DNA of 64,000 bases from Dermatophagoides farinae (Eukaryota; Arthropoda; Arachnida; Sarcoptiformes; Pyroglyphidae): the NCBI RefSeq assembly GCF_024713945.1, contig NC_134678.1:8122001-8186000 (forward strand), written 5' to 3'. The notes under the pieces were generated by a model. The model made no database searches. It saw only the letters and a list, made by a program, of their open reading frames with translations, and had not been told where the DNA came from. The translations under genes were made by a program, and so were the position numbers. Positions 13,501 through 22,500 of the stretch are shown here, piece after piece (positions within the stretch are counted from its first letter, which is position 1; every line of letters begins with the position of its first letter).

Positions 13501-14975
13501 CCGTAATAATCACACAACAAATGTAACGATAACCGTAGATCACCTACAACTATGTGATCCGGCTTGTAATGTTACGAATAAAGAATATTGTCGTGAAAGT
13601 GATATACCGAATCTATACACTTGTGAATGTCGACCAGGATATGTACGACGACCATCGGATAATCTTTGCCAAGGTAATAGTTGTTTTGCTTTAACTATTT
13701 TCAACGAAACAAATATACATACATTTTATTTATATTCATTCATAATCGAAACAACATTCAATTTATTTTGCATGGTAGAAATCAAAAATTATTTGGTCAC
13801 TGTACGCGTGTCGAAAACTGCTGAATCTGAGGTGGCATCGGCCACATCAACATCGGATGGTGAACTACAAAAATATGCTCGAGTTGCTCGAAGACAAGTT
13901 GGCAAAGCAGATGGCATTGCCGGCATACAAGTATTATCGGTTGAACATACAACTCGTTCAAAAGGTGCATTGGTTAATCTAACCATACAGATCAATCATA
14001 AAAGTAATAATAATAATAATAATGTACATGATGAATTGGCGAAAAAATTGGAACCACTTGGACGTGTAGAAAAGGTTATAGATTTTGATGAATGTTCATC
14101 ATCCATCCATAACGATTGTTCGCCGAGAGCTCGTTGCATCAATGAACCTGGCACTTATAATTGTCAATGTCTCGAGCCATTCATCGATCTTGATCGTTCA
14201 ATGCCTGGTCGTTTGTGTGTGACCGAAATTAAATCATGTGATTATTGTTATGGTCGTGGTGATTGTTGGCGAAACAATTCCGATACCGTTTGCCGTTGTC
14301 ATCCAATGTTCATCGGAAGACGATGCGAGATCAATGGTTTGTGTAAGTGTTGTTTGGTTCGAAATATATGATTATCATTTCAACATTTGACAAATTTTTA
14401 CTCAAAAAATAGTGCTGGCAATATTGGTACCAATCGTAGCTATTTTGGTCATCATCGCCATAATTTGTTTTTTCTATTGTTCAAGAAAATTACGACAAAG
14501 AAACCGTCGCTTCAAAAATCTAACAGCATATGGCCCGGTAGCCGTAATTGGTGGTACACTTGATCGTAAAGCAATGTTAGAAACATCAAGCGAAAGTAGT
14601 GATCCACAACAACAACAACATCAACATCAACATCATCATCATCATCTTCGATCACAATATATGGTATGTGTACATTCATGCTAATCAAACTAATTGTAAA
14701 TTTGAAAAAATAAAAATTTCTACTCACTTTAGAGCGAATCAAATCCAGCATCGGCAAGAGGATCGATGGCACGTCGTGGAAATAACAGCAACAACAATAA
14801 TAATAATAATCAAACATCAACAACATTACGGCGTGAAAGTGAACCGAGTCTTGATCGTAGTTTAGCATCATATAGTGCAACTGGTTCGCATTATAATTCA
14901 TTACCACATCAGATTGTGATTCCACGAGCGAGACCTACATATGCATTACATCCGGGACAGGTTTATATGTGGTGA
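4034..14975 (+). CDS. Mucin-like, EGF-containing single-pass membrane protein (DUF4758-like modules), six coding exons
   Basis: Proposed coding exons: 4034-4532, 8589-12994, 13115-13673, 13779-14342, 14413-14663, 14733-14975. They total 6,522 nt with the frame kept at every GT-AG junction, giving about 2,173 residues. The order is: Ser-rich N-terminus; hydrophobic signal or anchor (about 143-165); a very long Ser/Thr/Pro-rich ectodomain with repeated Thr/Tyr modules; EGF-like domain (about 1783-1822); a SEA-like segment (about 1822-1920); two more EGF-like domains (about 1923-2008); membrane helix (about 2010-2032); and a cytoplasmic tail of about 140 residues. ATG 4034 is the first in frame after a stop at 4010 and has A at -3 and G at +4. 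The architecture fits a large extracellular mucin or adhesion protein of arthropods. The repeat modules resemble the insect family called DUF4758 from memory; function is not established. AATAAA follows 615 bp after the stop. Confidence 0.8.
5553..5579. repeat. (ATTC)n microsatellite
   Basis: Tetranucleotide tract of six or seven CATT/ATTC units in intron 1 of the mucin-like gene. Shorter ATTC tracts recur throughout the non-coding DNA. Confidence 0.8.
5848..5881. promoter_or_regulatory. Inverted pair of CACGTG E-box motifs
   Basis: GCACGTGT (5848-5855) and its exact reverse complement ACACGTGC (5874-5881) flank an 18-bp spacer. Each arm contains the palindromic E-box CACGTG, known as a bHLH-type factor site (Myc/Max, USF, Clock/Cycle families). 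It lies in intron 1 of the mucin-like gene. Regulatory activity is inferred only from the motif and its symmetric spacing. Confidence 0.3.
7732..7753. repeat. (TG)n microsatellite
   Basis: Perfect TG dinucleotide run of about 22 bp in intron 1 of the mucin-like gene. Runs of TG/CA of 10-24 bp recur many times across the non-coding parts of the window. Confidence 0.85.
8589..12994 (+). CDS. Mucin-like gene, coding exon 2 (Ser/Thr/Pro ectodomain with repeat modules)
   Basis: A 4.4-kb exon encoding about residues 167-1635. It is rich in Ser, Thr and Pro, with poly-Pro runs near 9140 and 9280, as expected for an O-glycosylated stalk. Diverged repeat modules are visible: TYYTTYTYYTTVVRGPHT (about residue 538), LLTYYYTLIDGTQTQ (about 704), LYSTYTYFATLFNGTQT (about 1234) and TLTHFITLFSGSHT (about 1331). 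All share aromatic/Thr-rich sequence followed by a (D/N/S/R)G(T/P/S) turn and then an acidic 'EE' stretch. Two copies of a second motif, ending GATTTIYN and GSTTIVNL, also occur. The donor is AAAG|GTAAGA at 12995. Confidence 0.85.
12995..13114 (+). other. Intron 2 of the mucin-like gene (120 nt, stop-free)
   Basis: GTAAGA donor and an acceptor ending AAATCAG. Length is a multiple of three and the exon frame stays open through it, so the exon could be read without splicing. I call it an intron because the splice signals are good, base composition shifts to AT-rich, and removal joins TSTK to VYYTRDSPL smoothly. Confidence 0.65.
13115..13673 (+). CDS. Mucin-like gene, coding exon 3 (last repeat module and EGF-like domain 1)
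   Basis: Encodes about residues 1636-1822. It begins VYYTRDSPLTITSVLTTT, followed by ITYVSTIIGSKTI, another Thr/Tyr module. After a Ser/Thr and basic stretch comes an EGF-like domain with six cysteines in the pattern CDPAC...EYC...YTCEC...LC. The domain is cut by the intron after its last cysteine (donor CAAG|GTAATA at 13674). Confidence 0.8.
13674..13778 (+). other. Intron 3 of the mucin-like gene (105 nt, stop-free)
   Basis: Donor GTAATA and acceptor GGTAG. It is again a multiple of three and stop-free. The read-through peptide is hydrophobic and unlike the flanking EGF and SEA-like sequence, which supports splicing. Removal makes a GAA codon, giving NLCQ-EIKNYLVTV. Confidence 0.65.
13779..14342 (+). 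CDS. Mucin-like gene, coding exon 4 (SEA-like segment, EGF-like domains 2 and 3)
   Basis: Encodes about residues 1823-2010. The first ~100 residues (NYLVTVRVSK...GIAGIQVLSVEH...SKGALVNLTIQI) have the alternating-strand look of a SEA domain just outside the membrane. The usual G|SVVV autocleavage site is not intact: the matching place reads KGALVNLT. Next come a calcium-binding type EGF starting DFDECSSS with six cysteines, and a third EGF-like domain (SCDYCYGRGDCW...CRCHPMFIGRRCEIN). The donor GTAAGT is at 14343. The SEA assignment is tentative; the EGF assignments are firm. Confidence 0.8.
14413..14663 (+). CDS. Mucin-like gene, coding exon 5 (membrane helix and start of cytoplasmic tail)
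   Basis: The exon opens with a membrane helix (LAILVPIVAILVIIAIICFF) followed by a basic stop-transfer cluster (CSRKLRQRNRRFK), which fixes the C-terminus in the cytoplasm. The tail continues with a Gln/His-rich run to YM before the GTATGT donor at 14664. Acceptor AAATAG is at 14412; the 70-nt intron before it has in-frame stops. Confidence 0.85.
14733..14975 (+). CDS. Mucin-like gene, coding exon 6 (C-terminal tail)
   Basis: Acceptor CACTTTAG at 14732, phase 0. It encodes SESNPASARGSMARRG, a poly-Asn run, then a Ser/Arg-rich tail ending ALHPGQVYMW and a TGA stop. The final four residues (VYMW) have the hydrophobic-x-hydrophobic shape of a class II PDZ ligand, but this is weak evidence. Confidence 0.8.
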   Translation, partial: SESNPASARGSMARRGNNSNNNNNNNQTSTTLRRESEPSLDRSLASYSATGSHYNSLPHQIVIPRARPTYALHPGQVYMW

Positions 14976-15589
14976 TAATAATGATAATGATAATAATACT
15001 TACCGAATGGATATCAATTATTTCTTGATCGACATTTTTTTTCATTCATTCATTCGAACCATTAAATTATTTTAATTATTTTTCTTTTTTTCTGGTATCA
15101 TCATCATCATCATCATTGTCATCAATTTTTGGTTTCACAATTTTTTTTTGTTTCACATACACATAACATAAAGATCACCGATTTTCAATTGAATTCATCG
15201 CGGTTTTTTTCCTATAGCTGCTTCGTGGACAAAACAAAAAACCCGCTCGCTCGCAAATCATCACAATCGATTAATCGTGTTGTGTTTCATTTACTTTTTT
15301 TTGTTCGACGAAAAAAAAAATTTGTACATAAATATCGTTACCATTTTTGAATCGCCCATCACCCCACCCCAATTCCAGTATTCCATGTCCAATGCCAAAA
15401 ATGCTATTCTTTATTCTTTCCTATTCCCATTTTTTTTTTCTAGAAGAAAACCATCATTATCACCACTGTATTTTTTCTCTTTTTGTCATTGTTTGTTGTT
15501 GTTGGATGTTGGATCAGCAAAAAAAAACGAAAACATGATTTAATGTTCCGATTTCGTTTATCTTGATGACCACGGATATATTTTTTTTG

Positions 15590-15595
15590 AATAAA
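15590..15595 (+). terminator. Polyadenylation signal for the mucin-like gene
   Basis: AATAAA, followed by further AATAAA-like units in GAATAAATAAATAAAAAAT, 615 bp after the stop at 14975. It is the first strong cluster downstream in the correct orientation. Alternative sites nearby are possible. Confidence 0.5.
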
Positions 15596-15792
15596 TAAAT
15601 AAAAAATAAAAAAATCATAATAATAAATCGCTACAAATGAATTTTTTTCATGCGATTTACAGATAGTTTTTTGTTCATGTGTGATTTTGAATGTGAGGAA
15701 AAATGAGAAAAAACCTGAAATGTGAATGGAGTGGATGCTGTAAAACCACAACACGATGATGGAAAAAATATCGACTGATGGACACAATGTTT

Positions 15793-15816
15793 ATAGATAG
15801 ATAGATAGATAGATAG
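15793..15816. repeat. (TAGA)n microsatellite
   Basis: Six tandem ATAG/TAGA units in the convergent intergenic region. A shorter copy of the same repeat occurs near 37305-37320. Confidence 0.85.
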
Positions 15817-16007
15817 GATAATCAGATGTATTGAGGTCATTCATTTATTCATTCATTCATACAACAACGTGATGATGATGATCATGCCGGATACAAATCA
15901 AGAAAACCGATTGATAATCATTTGACTATTTTCAGCCACCAGATGGTTTTATTTTTAAACTGACAAATATTCAAGTTTGAAAAACAAAAGTGAAAATAAT
16001 GTTGATT

Positions 16008-16013
16008 TTTATT
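16008..16013 (-). terminator. Polyadenylation signal for teneurin
   Basis: TTTATT on the plus strand, i.e. AATAAA on the teneurin strand, about 160 bp after the teneurin stop. A second match lies at 15948-15953. Either could be used. Confidence 0.45.
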
Positions 16014-16169
16014 TTTCAATTAATTAACAAGCTCTTTAGATAGATAGGATAGGATATAATACATTTTGATAGAAAAAATAAATAAAATAAAATGCTTGGA
16101 GACAAAACAAAAGTCAAAAGGATTTTTTAAAAATTAATCAAAAAAAAAAAAAAAACAGAATAATAAGGA

Positions 16170-16526
16170 TCACGATTTGGCTGAGCGTTTTTTCAAAACA
16201 ATATTATCAGGATCTTCGGCCAATTCATTCAATGAATATTGATAATCGGCACGTAATAAACCGATTGAATTATAGAGTAAATTTTCTTCATTTCTAACGT
16301 TCATCAAGAATTGTTTTTCTTGTTCATTCCATTGTGAATAGCCACCGTTTCCATTCCCATGTTGATGATGATGATGATGAACAATTTGAATACGTTCATG
16401 TTCAATACGTTGTTGAATTGCATATTTTCGAGCCATCATCAATACACGTTCTCGTTCTTCAGCAACGGTAGTACCGAACCGTATGTTCCATATGACTGAT
16501 GGCTGATAGATTCGTACTTCAATCAT
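16170..16526 (-). CDS. Teneurin coding exon 19 (C-terminal Tox-GHH-like domain)
   Basis: The last 118 residues. The segment [20 protein letters not shown] matches the teneurin signature in which an RYG-T-x-x-EE stretch leads into a long helix. The stretch [11 protein letters not shown] and the ending [16 protein letters not shown] align with the conserved end of vertebrate teneurins (the TCAP peptide region). A His-rich insertion ([13 protein letters not shown]) sits in the middle. The domain derives from bacterial polymorphic-toxin Tox-GHH folds, but in animals it is part of an adhesion receptor. Acceptor is TTTAG, phase 0. Confidence 0.85.
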   Translation of the reverse strand: MIEVRIYQPSVIWNIRFGTTVAEERERVLMMARKYAIQQRIEHERIQIVHHHHHQHGNGNGGYSQWNEQEKQFLMNVRNEENLLYNSIGLLRADYQYSLNELAEDPDNIVLKKRSAKS

Positions 16527-19500
16527 CTAAACCGAAAGGGGAAGTTATTTAGTTATTAGTCAGTTATAAAGTCATTATAAATCACACATTGATTGATATA
16601 CTGACCATTCGTTTATCATCATTATGATGAATTTCTTGAACAGTTAAATTGAGTCTAGATTGATATTGTTTAAATTTAGCCATCAATGGTCTCAAATTGT
16701 CGTTGTCGGCTAAATCTTTGACTAGATAATAATGATCTTGACCGGCCATAATCAGATTAATATCCAACAAATGTGAACCATTCACAAGAATATTTAGCGA
16801 TTCACGTAATAAATTGTCCGTTATGGAATGACTAAAATGTACGCAAAGAATATCTGTGCTTTGATGGCCAGCAACAGCACTAATAGCATTTGGTTTAATC
16901 ATCAAACTTAAAACGATTCCTTGGCCAAACAAAGCATTTTTCATTGTGATCAATTCACGACCATTTTGTTCATCTGTCCAATCATTTTGTGTTAGCTGCT
17001 CGAATTGAATAGAAAAAAAAATTAAAAATAAACATCAGTCATGAACAGTATTAAACAAGACAACAGACACACACCTTTGAATAATAATTTGATTGAAAAG
17101 TTGAAAATTTTTGTACTTGGTCCAATAATAAAGTTTGTAATGATGATATGGTTGAAGATTTCAAATTTGGGATGTGAATATTTTCAAACATCGATGTGAA
17201 TTGTGTCAATAGAATAGGATTGTTGTTATTATCAAATTGTGGTTGATGGCCAATGTCTTGGTTGACTAGCGAGGAAGTATATTGCAGTAATGATGTTTGT
17301 ATCTGTGACAAGGACATTATCTCCACACCACCACCATGATTATTCCAATCTTTCAAGCCTGAATATCGATACTGATCATTGTTGTTGTTGTTGTTGTTGA
17401 TAGGATCATTCTGTTTGAATTGATACATGTTTACAAATCGTGGGAATTTAATGAGATTTTTCTCCAACAATTGATCAACATTGGGAGTTAGCCATCGACC
17501 AATCAATGTGTCATAAAGACGTTGTTGTTGCTGTTGATGACCATTGAAATGAATTAGATTGGTTAATGGATCGGCAATACCGCCATAAAAATCCACAGGT
17601 ACAAACAAGTTTGGATTCGAATCAAACAATACATAGCCATATGGACTACGATGAATTTCTTTCACTACCTGGCCACGATGATCAAATATCAATGATGGCG
17701 TTTGGGTTTGATCACAAACAACATAGAAATTTTCATTATTCAATCGTATCATAATCAATGAATCATCAATATCATCGTAAATCAGTGACAAAACAGCACC
17801 ATTAGCGTTATTGAATGCATGTGTAACAAGATATGGTTTCGATGGATTTCCATAAAAATATTGTGTCACATTTTTCTGATGATCCCGTCTTAGAATTAAC
17901 CGGCCCAAATAATCATATGCATAGTTCACTTCATAACGATTAGGCGTGATAGCTTGTAATAATTGTCCCAAATTATTATAATAAAGATATTCATCACCTC
18001 TCTGGGTGATGAATCCACGTAAATCGCTCACATAAGGTGTTGTACCACCAGCAACACCACCACCACCACCAGTGATGGCTGAATTATGTTGACTTTTAAT
18101 AAAGTTCCTGATTCTATCGGCCCAGTCGTATTCAATATCAACACGATTACCCATATATAGAAATGTAATTAGATTACCATTTGGATCATAAACAAATCGC
18201 CAATGTTCACGTCCTTGCATCTCGATTAATTGTCCATCCATATCATATGTATAGTTCTGTATTCGAAGCTTATTGGCTCCAAGATGATGCATAAATGTAC
18301 GTGTTTGAATCAGCAAACCATTGGCGTCGTAAATGAAATCCGAACGAAACACCTCTTTATCCGATACTGTAAGACTATTATGGCGTATTCGGCGTTGTTT
18401 AATTGGATCATAACGTCTCACCAACAATGCGATTCCATCACCAATCAATGTTTCATTATAGCTATGTTCGAAATAACGAAAATTTCCAATCGATTCGATT
18501 TGTCCTTTCGAATCGTATGTGAAATCACAATTGGGCAATGTGATTGAACCAAGTTTCGATTGAATTGATCGTAATCTCATTTGAATATCATACCGATAAC
18601 TATAAGAAAATTGAGCAATTGAAGAATGAATGTTTGATGAAAATAGATATGATTGATGTTTCAACAATGATGAACTGGATCGACTATATTTATATTGGAT
18701 GGCGAATTCCATTTGATTATTGATCCAAATACCACGAACGGTTCGTTGATTTTTTTCATCATACCATCGTTCAATTAATCCACGTCCATGAATCATTCGA
18801 TCGATAGTAATAATGTTGTTGTTGTTGTTGTTATTGTTGTTATTTTCTTGATTCAATCGCAGAAAATCTTTGGCCTGATCTTTTGTGAAAGAAATTTTGC
18901 TTTTATAATGATGGATGATTTTACCCATATCGTATGGTAAGATTCGCATGAGTGATTGCCATTTTTCATCCAAATAAATATGAAAGCAATGTCTACTAGG
19001 TGATATATGGATGTTTGTATTTATATCGGCTATTTGTGTTGATGGTGGTGGTGGACAATAACTGAATCGATAAGCACCGAGTACTACATTGATTGAAACA
19101 TTATGTCGAGCACCTTTAGGCGTAATGATGCTCTGTATACGGCCAACATTATCCAAATCAACAATATATTTGTGGCCACTTTTCAAAATAATCGATGATG
19201 GTAAAGAAAAACCAGGATTATTCAACTGATCAGTGGTGGTCATATCCATTGACGATGATGGATAACTATAACGAATCTGATGATCATTTTGCCGTAATTC
19301 AGTAAGACGACCAACACGATCACGTTGGTAATGTTGTGTATGTTGGCCATTTTGCCATGTATCCAATTTTCCCAATTTATCATATGTAACACTATGTGCT
19401 TGCCAATGCTCCTTAATATTCGGTATCCATTGAATGGGACGGCCATAATCATCATATTGTAAAAATAGTATCGGTCTCTGTGATTGATTATAATAAATTT

Positions 19501-22500
19501 CTCGATTAGCATTCCAATCGTATTCGATTTTCATTGTTAAATTATCATTGATTTTAATCAATTTTTCCACAGAATCAATAAACGATGATTTTAATCGCAG
19601 ATTATAATCAATCTCCATGTCTAATAAGGTTTGTAGTTGCTGATCACGTCCATGATTCATTTGTGCCAATGTAAATTTCGATATAAATGGAAAAAGCTGT
19701 GCCTGTATTGCAAGCATATCCATTGATAATTTGCTTATTTTACCATTCAAATGAGCATAGATTTGTCTACTGGTATTTAGCCGTAAGGAACCATCATTCA
19801 ATGAAGTTAGCTCGAACATTGTTCCATGTTGAGAGAATTTAATCATCATCGAATTATCACCGATTATCAGATCGGTTATTTGTTGTTGCCCTATGGGCAG
19901 AAAATGTTGTTTGTCAAAATTATTGCTTGATGATGTAGTTTGTTGTTGTTGTTGTTGTTTTTGTTGTTGCTGCTGCTGTTGATGATGATATTTAGTCATA
20001 ATGAATAAGGGCATTTCAATTGCAGTCAAATGATGATGTTGATCATGGTCTATTGATGATGAATAAATGTTGATTAAGGCACCATTTGGTTGAATAAAAT
20101 GTCGAATACGGCCATTACGATCATATCGATAGAAATATGATTTACCGGTAAGAGATTCCTCTCGTGAACGTATCAGGCCATTGTTATAATAATCAAAATT
20201 AACACTAATATTGCCACCATTCATAAATGATTCCAATAGGCCCTGTTTATTGATAGTGATGCGACATTTCAATGCATTGGATGTACTTTCAATCATATGC
20301 AAGGATCCAGTTTGATCTCTTATAAATAGGATTTTATGGCCCGATGAATCAATCACTTGGGTTAATTTGCCCAAGCTATTTTCATGATTATAAACAAATG
20401 AATACAATGTTCTGCCAGTTGTAATACTTCTGGTTCGAATATGTTGACCATATTTATTAAACACATACATTTCAGCTGTATTTGGAAATAGAATTTTGAT
20501 TTCATTTTGATCATCCATTTGTGGTAGATATGATTTCATGGAATAAAGTCGAAGCTGGCCTTCATCGGCTAGATAAACGGTACCATCACCAGTAATGGTT
20601 ATGGCTGATATGGAATTCAATCTTGCTTTCAATGCAATCTTTGGTTCAATCGTTGAATCATCATTGGATTCATAATCGGTAATCAAACAGGTACAATTCT
20701 CACCAGCCATGTCTATACATTTTTCAACCGGGCATTGTACCTGATGTCGAGATTTCTTTTGTCTAAAACCAGCAACATGTCGTAATGATCCATCATGCAT
20801 GTAGGCAAAAATTCGATTCTCATTACGACGACTAATATCGGCTACATATAAAACACCATTCGGAGCGAAAGCAATGCTGCCGAATAAAAATTCATCACCA
20901 CACAATGACATAGTTTGAGCATTCAACGATGGACCATCACAATCAATGGTATCATTATTCTTATTATGGCCGATTGTATCAGAATCTTCAAGACAAAATG
21001 ATGAATATCCGGACAGAATTGACACTTGCATATTTTGATTCAATTTAAACAAAACATGATTATCAACAAAGAATAGTGAGCCATCTAGTGGATGAATAGC
21101 TAAACTGGTTGGCCATTTAAGTTTAATATGATCGGATGAATGCATGGATTGACAAGATATCGGTTTCCATTGTCGTTTAGCGAATTGTCCAACAACTCGT
21201 CGAACATAACCGTTCGTATCCAGTATCCGAATAACATTACCATCGGAAAAGAATAGCGACCCATCATTTGCAAACGCTAAATCTTTAGGATAAATAAGTT
21301 GAACTTCAACACCAGTTTTTCCATCATCACAACTAGATTGATCATGTGGAAAACATTGTTCACCGGTTCCAACAACTATTTCTGCTTCTGGCATTGTTAT
21401 CTCCTGGTTCGGTTCATATTTTTCTTGGCTATTGAAGAATCAAAATAAATCACATAAATAAGATGGAAAAACTATGAGAAATGCTTACATCGGTACACGA
21501 ATAATCTGAAAACGTTCAGGATCAGCAATATAGAGATATTGATCAATAGAATTGTAGGCAATGTGATATTCGAAATTCTGTCGATTAGTACTGGTTCTCA
21601 ATTTATAAACGGTGTAAATTTGTCCATCTGGAGTGATTCGCCGAATTAGATTTGAATCACCAACAAAAACACTACCATCTGCTGAATTGGTCATGGTAAC
21701 CAACGAGAAAAATCGAGATGATCCAATATCCGTGTTACATTCACTTGGATTCAAACATGCAAATGATCTTGGATGACTATCCAGACCGGCGACGGGTTCA
21801 ATAACCAATGGCAATCGTGGATTATTTTTGAAACTCAAAAATTGCCCATCACCTCGTTGAAAATGACCATCATATGGATTATAGCGATTATGAATCTCTA
21901 GGTTCCATTGACCAATTTCGGATATTTCAATAACGTAACCAAGAAGTTTCGTTGTGAAAGCTGTCCATAAAATATGTGGACAATCATGATAATAATAACC
22001 GACATAGACTAGAAAAATAAACGTAAATTACATTGATGATGAATAGTTTCAATATCAAAAAACTCATTACTTTTAGCCTGAGCAAATCCATATACTTTTT
22101 GCTTGTAAACATTTTGTTTATTCCACGTGAACGTATATCGAATATTTGAATCGGATTCGAAAATTTTTTCATGAATATTTCCTTCAATCAGTATTCGTAA
22201 TAGTAGAAAACGCAATGATTTCGGCACATTGTCCGTTGTAAGTTGAATATCCATTGTTGAACTATAACCTGAAGATTGTGAACTTTGATAAACGACAAAT
22301 AATCTCGTTGTACCGATACGAATCTTTTCGTGTACAGTCTGATTTTTCAGGATTATTAAAAGTTTTTTGTTAGTCAAACATAAACAACTCACAAAAACGA
22401 AAAGAGAATTTCATACCTGCATCTCTGCTATAATACAATTATCTTTATCACAGATAGGTTCATTATTGGGCGTTGGAAAAAATTTGGAAGACTGAAATAA

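Larger units (their letters stand above)
14976..16169. other. Convergent intergenic region holding both 3' untranslated regions
   Basis: About 1.2 kb between the stop codons of two tail-to-tail genes. It contains AATAAA signals for both directions, TAGA and CAT microsatellites and several poly-A/T runs. No supported coding sequence. The two 3' UTRs probably lie close together or overlap. Confidence 0.7.

Noticed and set aside
17371-17400. TTG-repeat in teneurin exon 17 considered as an intron or assembly error
   Set aside because: It reads in frame as a poly-Asn run between conserved Rhs-core sequence and downstream coding sequence, like other Asn/Gln runs in the gene.
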